A stretch of DNA of 64,000 nucleotides from Isoetes taiwanensis (GCA_021234155.1 JAJEKV010000002.1:2133227-2197226); one strand, 5' to 3'. Shown: positions 25,901-36,653, counted from the first letter of the stretch. Numbers and translations: made by a program. The notes: a model not told the origin generated them from the sequence alone.

Positions 25901-26572
25901 AGTCAATTGGCCTAGGATGTGGATGGCGGATACTGTCGTGGAGGGCGTGAGTGTTTCTTTCTTTTGCAAAACCGACCTTGTAACTTGCTCCCTAGGGTAA
26001 TTTCGCCATTCGGGACGACTTGGCGAGGTCGATTTGCCATTAGAAGCCTCCACGATGCGAGCGACAAAACACGCCGGTTTCTACAAGGCCGGACCTCGGG
26101 GCGCTCGCCCGGTTTGACAAGTTGTCGGACCCGATCTGGAATCTTTTGGGCCTTCAGAAGGGGCCCACGAGCGGAGGATCAGCGGTGGGATAGGGGAGCC
26201 GAGCTCGGGAGGGTGGTCATTAGCATCACGGCCCCGTGCTTGGCTGCTTGGGAAGGGCTGTCTCGGGAACTTTTGGATCCGCCTCACGGGGTCGGGACTC
26301 TCCCCTCTTGTGAGGGAGCCCTGCAAGGTCTGGCCTCATTTGACTTGGGGAAGGGTGCATTTCGGTTGCCTGCTTGACGACGAACTGCCCGGCCGGATTC
26401 TAATACTAACCCTTTGACCTAGACCTTCTCAGAAAATTCGATTGGGTACGTGTCTTTGGAGATGAATTCTGAATCGGTGGCAAAAAATCGAGAATTTATT
26501 TTCGTACAATGCATTAATTGCAATTTATGAATGTCTTGCCCTTTGCCAAAAGCCCCAGACTTCTAATTGCCC
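13945..26572. repeat. R3 tandem array, about 11.6 units of 1.03-1.12 kb, dimeric
   Basis: The conserved start (G)CCTAGGATGTGG or close variants occurs near 13,947, 15,022, 16,132, 17,226, 18,310, 19,402, 20,515, 21,595, 22,682, 23,767, 24,794 and 25,913. Units alternate between two linked-marker types up to 22.7 kb. G/I: TTTTGCAAAACC, TTGTAACTTGC, TTGACAAGTTGTC, CTTCTAGAACACGGC, TTGGCCTTGAGC. A/II: CCTTTGCAAAACC, TTATAACTTGC, TTAACAAGTTCTC, CTTCTAATTGCCACATC, AAAATGCAAACCC. This gives a dimer of about 2.18 kb. Units from 23.7 kb on are mixed. The DNA is GC- and CpG-rich with many short hairpins, such as CTCCCCTCTTGTGAGGGAG. Open frames, including one of 254 codons, are not conserved between units, so no gene is called. 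The array is corrupted at CHG sites over most of its length. Confidence 0.9.
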
Positions 26573-27272
26573 CATCCTTTCAAAATAAAAAAGAAAAAGC
26601 AAGTGCTATATGTCGATAATAAGGCTATCAAGAAACATCTACTAAATCAGTTGAGTTGAGAATCCAAATTGTCAAAATACCCAAAGATACCTAAAGGTGG
26701 AAGACCAACCTACTTTTAGTTTCAGTTAAGGTAGTTAAAGATCTTCAACAATGGATATAATTGTTCTCTTTAGGTCTATCATGTATAGTCATCTACAAGA
26801 ATCAATGTGATTCTACAAGACGATACCAAAAAAGATGAACCATGTAAACATATATATCTGTATAGCCATCAAAGATTCTAGAAGCAAAATATCCCACCAT
26901 AAGTAGGATATAAAAGGGCAATTGGCCCATTGGTAAATTAAAATTCACCATTTTCAATATTTTTATAAGATACAAATGAGGCCATAGTTTGACAAGATGG
27001 CAATGTTCTCAAAAGAAAAATGAAATGCGTTATATGAATCTTGGTTCTGAGAAATCTCACGAGTCATTCCATGGAACATCAATGTAGAAACTCCAACCTT
27101 GAGCCCATTTGATGATGGCCAATAAGAAATGCAGGCATTTAAACATTCTAAAAATGAAAGTAATAGTGTAGACATTCCTCATAACAAATGATGGTCTAAA
27201 ATCTTTTGCATCCTCTTGAACCCTCAAATTGCTACAATTGGATTTCACTAATGGATTTGTATGGTAACAAAC

Positions 27273-27413
27273 CCGACATAGTCTACATTTTAGACTTAGA
27301 GTGAGCATACAATCAGCATGAACAATGTAGCATTGCCTTCTCTCCGTGAAACGTTCGTAACAAGCTTCTGCTCTTTGATGCCCACTTTCGGGAAGCATGT
27401 CAATAGCTTTTAC
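27273..27413 (-). pseudogene. HRD3A/SEL1L-like C-terminal transmembrane exon, copy 1
   Basis: Counterpart of the intact exon at 28,352-28,495. The minus strand reads VKAIDMLPESG and then, after a frame change, GEGNATLFMLIVCSL followed by a stop. That corresponds to the end of the luminal part and the single transmembrane segment of HRD3A. The acceptor AG is AA here and the frame is broken. In the protein family this helix anchors the ERAD adaptor in the ER membrane, next to the HRD1 ubiquitin ligase. Called a pseudogene copy because of the lost acceptor and frameshift; CHG-type read errors could account for part of the damage. Confidence 0.6.
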
Positions 27414-27503
27414 TTGTTCAAAGACAAAGGGCAAAACAATGACCTATTTCATAAAAACATTCCAAAACACTTAAATCATAATAAAAAGCGGCGGTATATT
27501 TAC

Positions 27504-27745
27504 TAAAGAACTATTCTAATAATGCTGACACAGCCAGACCCATTAGAGCTAAGAAAACTGGCATTCCTGTGGCTGGATCTGTCTCAACAGCTTCATTATC
27601 TGTTTGGCTAAATTATAATCTACAGGCAGACCAGACCACGCCCATGCTCATACATGTATCCCAAGTTAAACATGGCATGAACATTCTGTTGCAAATGAGC
27701 ATGAGCATAAGCTTCAACAGTTCATTCCAAATACTTTCCAATACC
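27504..27745 (-). pseudogene. HRD3A/SEL1L-like Sel1-repeat exon, copy 1
   Basis: Acceptor TTTGCAG at 27,746 and a GTAAATAT donor at 27,503. The minus strand encodes [17 protein letters not shown], then [12 protein letters not shown] and, in another frame, NEAVETDPATGMPVFLALMG. The first parts match a Sel1-like repeat (A..A...LG.MYE.G.G), and the last matches the conserved ETDPA..LPV segment of plant HRD3A. An in-frame stop precedes TVEAY, and a 2-base repeat (GGTCTGGTCTG) shifts the frame after HGRG. Family role: luminal Sel1 repeats of the HRD1-HRD3 complex help recognise misfolded glycoproteins for ER-associated degradation. As read, this copy cannot make the protein. Confidence 0.75.
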
Positions 27746-27856
27746 CTGCAAACACAGGAGGAAAATGAAGCCAACAGTTTGTAACATCAAATGATTAGTG
27801 TGTTTCTTTACAATAAAAATGGACTTCTCATGCTTTGTTTTAGAAGCATATCTGAC

Positions 27857-27975
27857 CATAATAATACGCATCTCTAATAAGAAAAGTAGCATACTCATTA
27901 TTCGACCATGATGCATGCCGCCAAAATTTGTATGCATGCTGATACCTCTCAGTATCTGTGCAAAAGCCTGATGGC
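27857..27975 (-). pseudogene. HRD3A/SEL1L-like exon (GFCTD...DAYYYG), copy 1
   Basis: The minus strand reads SGFCTDTERYQHAYKFWRHA and then NNEYATFLIRDAYYYG, up to a GGTCAGA donor at 27,856. Plant HRD3A has the same order: GFCTD.ER...AH.LW.RAS..GNEHAALLIGDAYYYG. Homology stops about 27,975 where an in-frame stop (TAG) appears; copy 2 extends further upstream. This places the exon directly before the Sel1-repeat exon at 27,504-27,745, as expected for the gene on the minus strand. Confidence 0.75.
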
Positions 27976-28351
27976 TATTGAGAAGTGTCATCTTTTTTTC
28001 TCTTCTTCTGCCCATGAATCCTCTGCAACATATAGAAAAATGGTCTCATTTAAATCCACCTGGTTAATATATGCTAAAGATAATGCATGTTTGGGCCACA
28101 CATAAAAAGAATACTTAAATGCCCCTTGCATACTCTTGAGTGGATATATGAGCAATACCATCATACCTAATAATAAGATGATGACCAATAACAAATGAGG
28201 TCTTCAAACATTCTGAAAATGGAAGTAATAGTGCAGACATTCCTCACAACAAATGATGGGCTAAAACCTTTTGCATCCTTTGGAGGCTTTCCTCTTGAAC
28301 CCTCAAATTGCTACAGTTGGATTTCACTAATGGATTTGTATGGTAACAAAC

Positions 28352-28495
28352 CTGAGATAGTTTACATTTTAGATGTAGAAGCATGAGCAAGCAGACAATC
28401 AGCGTGAAGAATGTAGTATTGCCTTCTCCCATTGACGTGTTCTGTAACCAGCTTCTGCTCTTTGATGATTCGGGAAGCATATCAATATCTTTTAC
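28352..28495 (-). pseudogene. HRD3A/SEL1L-like C-terminal transmembrane exon, copy 2 (exon intact)
   Basis: A clean 144-base exon: acceptor GAACAG at 28,496-28,501, donor CAG|GTTTGT at 28,351, 48 codons with no stop. It reads VKDIDMLPESSKSRSWLQN, then EGNTTFFTLIVCLLMLLHLK and a short basic tail ending LSQ. It matches the plant HRD3A C-terminus (SLPEVY...W.EN..EEGN.TILTLFVCLITIL...RERQRRQ) with the same length and the same exon end. The hydrophobic run is the ER-membrane anchor. The exon is intact but belongs to a cassette whose other exons are broken. Confidence 0.8.
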
Positions 28496-28626
28496 CTGTT
28501 CAAAGACAAGGGCAACAATATTCAAGTTACTACTTTAAACACAATGCATGACCTTAATTTTAGCATCTAAGGTGCAAAAACATTTCCAAACAATTAAATG
28601 ATAATGTAAGGCAGCGATATATTTAC

Positions 28627-28862
28627 CAAAGAACTATTTTGATAGCAGCTGACACAGCCAGACCCATAAGCTAAGAAAACTGGCATTCCTGTGGCTGGAT
28701 CTGTCTCAACAGTTTCATTATCCGTTTGGCTAAATGATAATCTACAGGCAAACCACGCCCATGCTTATACATGTATCCCAAGTTTAAACATGGCCTGAGC
28801 ATTTTGTTCCAAATGAGCATGCGCATAAGCTTCAGCAGCTCATTCCAAATCATTATCAATCC
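28627..28862 (-). pseudogene. HRD3A/SEL1L-like Sel1-repeat exon, copy 2
   Basis: Acceptor TTTGCAG, donor TTTG|GTAAATA. The minus strand reads [17 protein letters not shown], then LGYMYKHGRGLPVDYHLAKR, then in another frame NETVETDPATGMPVFLA. This is close to plant HRD3A ([36 protein letters not shown]). Disruptions are a TGA just before AAEAY (a CGA-to-TGA change would explain it), one extra A in the TTTAAAC run, and a frame change after LAKR. It is better conserved than copy 1 around LPVDYHLAKR. Confidence 0.75.
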
Positions 28863-28972
28863 CTGCAAACACAGAAGGAAAATGAAGCCAATAGTTTGGA
28901 ACATCAAATGATTAATTATTTCTTTACAACAAAAACGGACTTTTCATGGTTTGTTTCAGAAGCCTATCTGAC

Positions 28973-29117
28973 CATCATAATACGCATCTCCAATAAGGAA
29001 AATAGCATGCTCATGCTGCCAAAATTTGGAAGCACGCTGATACCTCTTAGTATCTGTGCAAAAGCCTGACTGCCCTATGCAAGTACCTTCATCTCTGTAC
29101 TTGTTTAAAATCCAGGC
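28973..29117 (-). pseudogene. HRD3A/SEL1L-like exon (WILNKY...DAYYDG), copy 2
   Basis: The longest copy of this exon. The minus strand reads [34 protein letters not shown], then [15 protein letters not shown] before a GGTCAGA donor. It follows the plant HRD3A order (AAWILDKY.....MGVSGFCTD.ER...). Relative to copy 1 it lacks about nine residues between the FWQH and FLIG segments. Upstream, in-frame stops and lost similarity mean that earlier exons (N-terminal Sel1 repeats, signal peptide) are not recognisable. Confidence 0.75.
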
Positions 29118-29391
29118 TTAACCTCTGTAACTTAATCCTACTGAAGCTCTGGAAACTTCGAAGAAATCTCCTTTGCCATGTTTTCTCAAGAAAATCATAC
29201 GTTCTCTTTCTTAGGGCCATATTTATGAAAGGACAACTCACATCCAGTGTAAATGTGCATCAAACATAAGGGAAAAAAGCGTGGAAACAATGCAGCAGAT
29301 CATTCCCTGTGCCAATAGCAAGATATAATAACAAGGGACAAAAACAAATAAAGTAAAGCAGGGCTAGGAGCAAATAAATTAAACAACCTAC

Positions 29392-29600
29392 CTCTGCATC
29401 ATTTTTCATTCTTCTGCTCTTAGCATAGTTAATTCGATTGGTCAGTGGAATGCTATTTCCTATTAACACTGCATCATTTTTAGGCTCAACTGAATTGAAA
29501 GCACCACTTTGATACATCCATGGCCCCTTGGTCCTGAAGGTGGTCGTAAGGTTCTCCAATCAGATCTAGTGGCATCAGAATATAGATCCATAGGCCTAAA
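29392..29600 (-). CDS. Putative exon, unidentified gene
   Basis: The minus strand reads SGAFNSVEPKNDAVLIGNSI and then PLTNRINYAKSRRMKNDAE before a donor (GAG|GTAGG) at 29,391. Upstream, a second frame reads FRPMDLYSDATRSDWRTLR, so one frameshift may split a single exon. The residue make-up is that of an ordinary soluble protein. Not recognised. It may belong with the exons at 29,970-30,039 and 30,301-30,524. Confidence 0.3.
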
Positions 29601-29969
29601 CCATGTCCTCTTGTCTGCTCTACTTTCAAAGCTTCCTATACCATAGAATGCATCGTTTGTTAGGAAAGACTTATATAAAGGAACAAAAAATTCATGATTT
29701 CACATTGTCCCCAAACATTGGCTTTTGCAAGTGCATTTCTCTATTGAACAACTACATGCTCCAGTGCAGACGTGTCATCATAGTCCTTCTATCTGTTAAT
29801 AAGCCATGAAGCTACAGATATAAGCATAATCTAACATACATTGTCCAGAGCTCTTATGTGTAAGATTAATGACAAAGAAAAATATGCATTTTGAAATAAG
29901 ATATTAAGTACACTGCAAGACATGGCAAGGAGTTCCAAAAACATAAAAATCATAAATGGAAAAACAAAC

Positions 29970-30039
29970 CTCATCATTCTTTTGTTTCTCATGATGGCAA
30001 AGAGCAAGGGTAAGGTCCAGCTCTTGCTGCAAGATTTTG
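29970..30039 (-). CDS. Putative short exon, unidentified gene
   Basis: A 70-base stretch with a pyrimidine-rich acceptor (GCATTTTGCAG) and a donor GAG|GTTTGT. It reads KILQQELDLTLALCHHEKQ then KNDE. Both boundaries look genuine and the strand agrees with the neighbouring putative exons. Function unknown. Confidence 0.35.
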
Positions 30040-30300
30040 CTGCAAAATGCAAAGTAGAAGTGTGGAAGAACAGGATGAGCCTACAAATATAATGCAATTG
30101 ATACAACAACAAAGATTAACATGTAACTCGAAATATAATGCTTCTATCCCTCAGATTTGTAAGTGTAATACACTGAACCTCTTCACCTAAAAAGATATGA
30201 GTATAAGCTGATGCACCTCATATTACCAAAAACTATGGATTAAAAAAAATCGTACTGCTGAGCTTGAAGATGTTTTACACGCTGTTATCTCTCAGAATTG

Positions 30301-30524
30301 TCACAGATGGCGCCCTGCAACATGCAGTGCTTCAACAACAGCTATCTCCTCAAGTTCAGCCCTGGTCTGGGCATCCAAATAAGAAATACCATCAATTAGT
30401 TGCAGTACGTTGCTAGAAACATAGCACAAAAAATATCTTTCCGTCAAGTATTTGACTGAAAGCCCATGCTTTCTTACTTTAGGCATTTCATTCTTGAAGC
30501 TAAAGGGCTGATCTGCATATTCAC
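30301..30524 (-). CDS. Putative exon, unidentified gene
   Basis: Good acceptor (TTTCTGTTTCAG) at 30,525. The 74-codon open stretch begins EYADQPFSFKNEMPKVRKHG, continues LIDGISYLDAQTRAELEEI and AVVEALHVAGRHL, then stops. The stop is in the displayed frame; a donor may lie just before it. I cannot assign a family. The boundary and composition make a true exon more likely than chance, but nothing ties it to the HRD3-like cassette except strand. Confidence 0.4.
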
Positions 30525-31528
30525 CTGAAACAGAAATTTGTAATCCTGGTTAATAATGATCTTTACTCATGAGATACAGATAACTCAAGCTATACAAGTA
30601 TAGCCAGGGTTATGAGTTCTTGGGCTATTTATTTTTATAGCTCTGGAGCTACCTATTAAGCAAAGCATCTCTATTAGAATGAAATTCAAGTAACTGCATT
30701 TTTTCAAATGCATATGACTCGCCCGCATTGCTACTTCCATCAGCCAAAAAATGGCCAATTTTTGAATAACTGAGATTTTGGGAACCTCATATGTTAAATA
30801 TCCCACACACTTATAATCAAAATGTTTATGAGGTATATAAGCAAGGAAATTGCTACTTCTATTACGGCTGTAGGGTTGCAAGGGCCAGTGCTCTGGGGCA
30901 AGGTTCCGGGAGAGCGTAATAAGTAAGCATCACCCAGAAGAAGGATTCCTGGTTGCAAACACTGGGCAATACCGAATATGGTCTCCTTGGTACCAGACCA
31001 TGTCCCTCGCGAAGACCTCCCTACAAGTTCATTTTTTAGGGTCATCATCAAGAGAATATGTTGAATGAGAATAATCTGGCCATTTCAAAGGATAATCTGG
31101 TGGTGGTCAATGTCTGTCTTTTGTTCATTATACTAGAAGACTTAGAGAGGAAATAGTGGGCACTGTCGCTGGAACAACTCGGGAAAAGAACATGCCAGTT
31201 AATGTGTTGCTTCTATCCTTAGATACCCTGGAATTTATCAATAAGCAATCCCATAAACAATACCGCTAAGAATCTGCCTCAAATAATAGTAACATATTTA
31301 ACAACTATCATCGTTATATGCAAATACATAACCTTTGATGTGAGAGCTTCTCATCTTATAACCACAATTGTTAAGCTGCACAAGAAAATCTTGGAAAGAG
31401 AAAAGGCTGCTTACCTAAATGCTGCAATAGAGGCAAAAATAACCATAACGATATGGCAAGAATATTTGAGAAGGATGCAAAAGGCCAAAGGATACAAAGA
31501 ATATTCCATAGGCATGAGCAAAGGAAGG
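30525..31528. other. No supportable gene
   Basis: This stretch has short open frames on both strands (for example 30,794-31,051 minus, and 31,340-31,588 plus with a lysine-rich KLHKKILEREKAAYLNAAIE stretch). None has recognisable domains or paired splice sites. It is AT-rich with no repeat structure visible by eye. Confidence 0.4.
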
Positions 31529-32680
31529 TTGCAAATGAAACTATTAGAACAAGTTAAAAATTTTTTGAGTTATAAGACCAAACATTAGGTCCTCCCCTAG
31601 TTGCGAGTGTAATGTCCCAATTTAAGTAGCAAAGCGCATGCAATTGTCCCTTTTAGGCGCATAACAACGTCTGGAAATAGGCTATGCAAAGGGGGGAGGT
31701 GATTAGCAAGATTTTTGGGTTAAAGTTACACCAATTCAAAATTTTGCTAATTCTACTGATGAAAGTTTGGGTGACACTTCCATAATGTATCGACAAACTA
31801 GTTGCATTTGTAAAGTTGGTATTTTTAATCTTTTTGTTTCGGAGTTGATTGTTCGTTGTTTAGGTTGCTACCTTGTTAATTTGGGATTTTCGGGTTTGAC
31901 TAAAAACTTTTTGGCTTTATTTTAAGGTTGATTTCTTAAGGTTTTAAAAGTTTTAAGGATTTTTGGTTCTTAGAGGCTAATTTTCACGATTCTCCAAAAA
32001 TCGAGAAGGGTTTTGTCCTATGATTTCGTTGGAGGAGTTGCTTTCTGTTGGGAATGCACGCCATTATGCATCATTTGCTTGAAACACCCTGGCTAGAAGG
32101 TTGCAAATGAAACTATTAGAACAAGTTAAAAATTTTTGAGTTATAAGACCAAACATTCGGGTCCTCCCCTAGTTGCAGTGTAATGTCCCAATTTAAGTAG
32201 CGAGCGCATGCAATTGTCCCTTTTGGGCAGTACAACGTCTGGAAATAGGCTATGCAAAGGGGGGGAGGTGATTAGCAAGATTTTTGGGTTAAAGTTACAC
32301 CAATTCAAAATTTTGCTAATTCTACCTACGGTGAAAGTTTGGGCAGCACTTCCATAATGTATCTGACAAACTAGTTGCATTTGTAAAGTTGGTATTTTTA
32401 ATCTTTTTGTTTCTCGGAGTTGATTGTTCGTTGTTTAGGTATCTACCTTGTTAATTTGGGATTTTCAAGTTTGACTAAAAACTTTTTTGGCTTTATTTTA
32501 AGGTTGATTTCTTAAGGTTTTAAAACGTTTTAAGGATTTTTGGTTGCCGGCTAATTTTCACGATTCTCCAAAAATTGAAAAGGTTTTTTGTCCTATGATT
32601 TCGTTGGAGAAGTTGCTCTGTTCAGGAAATGCACGCCATTATGCATGCGGCTGCTTCGAAACACCCTGGCTAGAAGTATA
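31529..32680. repeat. 571-bp tandem duplication
   Basis: TTGCAAATGAAACTATTAGA occurs at about 31,530 and 32,101, and both copies run through GGTCCTCCCCTAGTTGC, TAATGTCCCAATTTAAG and AATGCACGCCATTATGCAT. Differences again include CHG-type changes. It could be tandem LTR-like sequence: a TGTAATGTCCCAA stretch resembles some plant gypsy LTR starts. No primer-binding site or partner was identified. Confidence 0.75.
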
Positions 32681-33390
32681 TTGCCCCGAAATGCCTCGGC
32701 AGCAGGTGGCACTGCATGTTTATTCGATCTGCTCCATTTTTCTCTGTAGGTTTACGAACAACTGGCAATCTCTTAACTTTAATCTTGCGGCCATTGCAAC
32801 ATTTATATTTTGGCTTCATCTTGAACATCAATTAGTTAATGACGATAGTGTTATTTTTAGATGATGTATCAAGAAAGCTTTCATTACCAACACATCATTC
32901 ATCTGATGGAGGTATTATTTTTCCTCTGTCATAAGTAGTATTATCCCATAGCTTTGGTTGGCTTCTAACTATAATATTATGCATCATGCAGAATAAAGTG
33001 GCTCGCAGGTGTCTGCTTTGTCTGATTGTTTGGTTAGGCTTCAGGTTAATGTTTTAGACTCTTTTGTGCCAAAAAAGGTAACACTACTTTTCTTTTCTAC
33101 TTGAGATTAAGAGTAAATTCTATGAGGATTCATATATCATCAAGATTGTTTCTGGTGAAAAAGAATTGCATATTATACAGTGATGCAATCTGAGTACGTA
33201 AACCCATATTTAATCCGCAGTCTTTCGAATACTTTGTTAAATTAGCTGAGGCAAGCTCTCTTTAGTCTTTCTTATCAAGGCACACATCCATAGCTATTTC
33301 ATCTAATGTAACATAGGGTTGGGAATTGCTGATTTTCTTATCAAGAAAGGCATTCATATCTAATTTGTCTAATACTTAGATTGGCAGCCC
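32681..33390. other. No supportable gene
   Basis: AT-rich spacer between the 571-bp duplication and the gypsy remnant. No convincing exon or repeat was seen. It may include degraded retrotransposon sequence continuing from the integrase fragment. Confidence 0.35.
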
Positions 33391-33394
33391 ATCA

Positions 33395-33785
33395 TGGTGA
33401 TCTCGAAGGGTCCCGCCCATCATGTGCAAGTTTCTTACAATTGCCAATCTTGAGCTTAGCCTGCCTGACTTTAATCTTCAACCATACAGATCCGCCAACT
33501 TGAAACTCGCATGGCATGCGATGCTTATCCGCAACACTCTTTTATCTACTTCTGGTTGCCAACAAATACTCGACCAAGGCTTGCATATCTATAAGCAATT
33601 GTTAGGAAACTTCCACCTTGGAAACTGGGTTATGCCACGTGTCTGGAGTAAGGCATTGATACCCATAATTGATCATAAATGGAGACATTCTGGAAGACTC
33701 CTGCTTGGTACTATTATAGGCAAACTCCACCAAATGGATATAGTCTGCCCATTGTGACTGCTTGTTGCTAAAATTGTTATGAAGG
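33395..33785 (-). mobile_element. Ty3/gypsy retrotransposon remnant (integrase C-terminal region)
   Basis: Three frame segments read in order on the minus strand as gypsy polyprotein. The first is NKQSQWADYIHLVEFAYNST followed by RMSPF (catalytic-core end: W......EFAYN......MSPF). The second is LLATRSR, a stop, then KSVADKHR (the linker with ..YADKHRR). The third is CEFQVGGSVWLKI and KLKIGNCKKLA (the GPY/F-module start: F.VGD.VWLKI........KL.P...GP). One frameshift and one in-frame stop separate them. In life this region integrates element DNA. LTRs, reverse transcriptase and RNase H were not found nearby, so this is an isolated, inactive fragment. Confidence 0.8.
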
Positions 33786-36640
33786 TTCCAACGCTAGTTC
33801 TGAATCCAGATCTAGCAGGTAACTTCATGTTTTGATGGGTCGCAAGAGTCGAAAAAGACCCATATTGTCTATCGTGGAAGATGACAGTGAGGAGTAGTGG
33901 ATGCGCTTTTCGTTGGATATATGATTGAAAAACTAATGGGAGTAGTAGATTTAAGTAGAGAAAATCTAAGAGGCTAAATTTTAGGGAAGTAGAAGCTAGA
34001 AAACTATGCCTTAGGAAGTAGAGTTGATTTGTAAGTTGGGTAGCTTGTACTCGGCTTTTTGAAACATGGCTCAATAAATTTTCAGACCATGATGCATATT
34101 TCCATGACGACAATTAATGCATCTGCATCTTGTCCAAATTATTTTCATGTGTTCATCCTTGGCAATATGATGTGTATGCCACATGCACATTAAAAGGAGT
34201 TTTGGCCTTTCTGAAGCCGGACATACATTGAAGCTCAAAAATGCAAATGGAAGGACATGCATGCATAGTTAGTATACATTAATTCCTTCTAATTTACTTA
34301 GAGCTCCTCAATGTATTTTATAATACTGCCAGAGGTAGTGAAGATGCTTCTTCATTATCCTTTATATGTGCCCAGCGTTGCTGGGCTTTTTTTCAGGCAT
34401 AAGCTCAAAAATTATTAAAATGTAAATATATATTACAAAGTCTATGTTGCGATGATGGTGGGTAGGAGAGATATGCTACTCACAATACTAAGCTACACTT
34501 GGAAACATATAACTGAATACAAACACTTCATAGTGGTGGTGTTTGGATAACTATTGTTAAATCACTATTGTTGTAATGCTTAATTTTAAGCTCAATATAG
34601 ACGTCTGCCCGACGTTGCGATGCGTTAGTAGATACGTGTTTATATGAAGTTGATACCCTATACGCTGGCTAAAGATATTCTCATATAATTTTCTGATCTA
34701 GGCATTAATATGTTACCTTTATAACATAATCCGTGACAATTGTGCCTTACTGATCTGTTACTGCTGTTGCCTATAGCATAACCAAGTCAGCAAATGAAAT
34801 CCCTAATATAGCTTGATTTTTCTTCGAGCTATCTGATATTAACCCTCAAGAAAGTATCTAAATCAGGATTGGCTTGATTCCTGCAGTCTTTTCCCTTTGT
34901 GCGAGCTTCAAGAGCGTTTCTACATGTTTGCACTCTCACCATGTAATTATTAATGCGAAATGTTTTGAGTAGATGAAGATGAGCCTTTCTTACCATATCT
35001 TGATCCCACACCTTGACAGCGGGCCGAGAAATCTAAAGTTTTTCTAACTGTCAACTCTGCCATATGTAGATTTTGCTGGCCTGATGAGGAACAAGTCTGT
35101 GAAAGCAGTTCGTGATGGATGAGAATAACCATGTAGTTTAGAAAACACTCATTAAATAATGGTAGACCAAATAGTATTATGGGCATCTAAGGTGTAGAGC
35201 TAATCTCTTGACTGACAATATCAGAAACATATTTGAGTTGAGAAATAACTTTATTGGAAAGGGGATTAGATATAGATGTGAGAAGATATAATAGAATCGA
35301 ATGCTACAGTACAAAAGGATGATACAAGTAATTGAAGAACATGCAGGTTAGAGATGGCACAATGCATCTGGTTATCTCTTCAGACGAAAGAATTAGTTCA
35401 AACAAATGCATATGGTAAAATAATAGGATAATTGCCATATACAGTAAGGAATGCCATATATGTTGGCACAAGTTTATTAAGCCATTTGGCGGAGTTGTAT
35501 TTCTTCCAGCTTGGGAGATCTTATTTACAGGTGTTGCAAGAATCCCAAACACTAACTTCATTGGCAAAAGTGAAAAGCGGTATGTTCTTAGACTCTGCTG
35601 TTTTTTTGCATGGAATTGAGTTTTATGTATTTTAGTGGGACAACTATATCTACTAAGTCTTATGTGTTCTACAATCATAGTGTATTGGGTACAATGGGTC
35701 ATGTGGTTGGTGAAAGGAAGAGTGCTGAGGATGATGCTGATATGAATGGGATCCAAACACAATTTTTTTTACAGGCTGCATGAACATTTTAATCTTGGTT
35801 GTAACTGCATATTAGTGGAAAAGAACAGAATGATGCAACAGGTTTTAAATATTGTCTTTCTATTAGGGTGTCTCAAGAGCGCCTACCAATTCCATAATTC
35901 TGCTACAGAAGGCACGATAGGTTTACAATTAGGGAGGAGGATAAGGTCGATTGGATATGGGGGAGAAAAGAAAACAGAAACTTCTCAAAACTTCTGGAGA
36001 CGCAGATTGGTGCAACCATATCTTGACAAGCATCAAATTCCACCTTTACTCACTGTGCCATTCTAACGTTCTAATTCAGAACCAAACTGAGATCTATGTT
36101 TGAACCTGCTTCTACAGGGATTATATTGGTGTTTTATGCGTATACACAATCATGGCTTGTTTTGCTAGTTGGTGCTTTGGTTAGGCTGGGATAATGGATT
36201 GTAGCAACTCAGAACTGCTTCATAGTCATATATGCTTCTTGGGTCTGTAGGAGCTTTCAGTAACTTGGGAATAGCCTGCAAAATCCAGTTAGCTGCTCAA
36301 ATTTCACAAAGTTTTTCTGGATATAAAGTTACTTCTATAATTGTTCTTGAACTGATGGTTTATGCACATTTCTATTAATTTCTGGTTCCTTATGGCAGCA
36401 GATGTAAGCCAAGATCGACGGCCATATGAGATGCATGGTCTAATAGAGAGTTCTAAGCAGATGGATCTAAGAAACAGATCTAAGCAGATGTTCTACATAT
36501 TCTTGGGTGCCCTTCTCTAGAGGAGCCTGCAAAACAGAGAGAAAAAATGTGAGATCGGAAATCCTCCCTTAGAAGCACTTCTGTAGTAATTAAAATGGAC
36601 TTGCTGGGATATATTGTTAATGGCCTGCACACCTTGAAAA
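33786..36640. other. Unassigned sequence with degraded coding traces
   Basis: Contains scattered short frames. One at 35,930-36,050 plus (RFTIREEDKVDWIWGRKENR) looks protein-like, but no family is recognised. Minus-strand frames at 34,829-35,186 also lack identity. The stretch 33,786-34,060 probably continues the gypsy remnant upstream of its recognisable part. Confidence 0.35.
34371..34387. other. Perfect 7-bp-arm hairpin, Helitron-end-like
   Basis: GCCCAGCGTTGCTGGGC is a perfect inverted repeat with a 3-base loop. Read on the minus strand, the context CTTATGCCT...GCCCAGCAACGCTGGGCA resembles the sequence at 44,769-44,792 that precedes a CTAG-T. No CTRR follows at the expected distance here, so this copy is at best a degraded end. 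A further degenerate relative lies near 34,605-34,625. Confidence 0.35.
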
Positions 36641-36653
36641 GGTAAATTTTCAC

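Larger units (their letters stand above)
26573..28949. repeat. Repeat block R4, copy 1 (HRD3-like exon cassette)
   Basis: Aligns with 40,115-42,492, starting at TCCTTTCAAAATAAA and diverging after GGACTTTTCATG. Inside it, an approximately 1.06-kb unit is tandemly duplicated (similar sequence restarts at about 27,165 and 28,226). The leader 26,573-27,160 shows no exon. The block abuts the R3 array directly: R3 is broken at CTTCTAATTGCCCCA and R4 starts. Confidence 0.85.

Noticed and set aside
13945-26572. CRISPR array or rDNA spacer
   Set aside because: Units are 1.09 kb, far too long for CRISPR, and no 18S, 5.8S, 25S or 5S sequence was recognised beside them.
33422-33757. 111-codon plus-strand frame
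   Set aside because: It lies opposite the gypsy integrase remnant and is its shadow.
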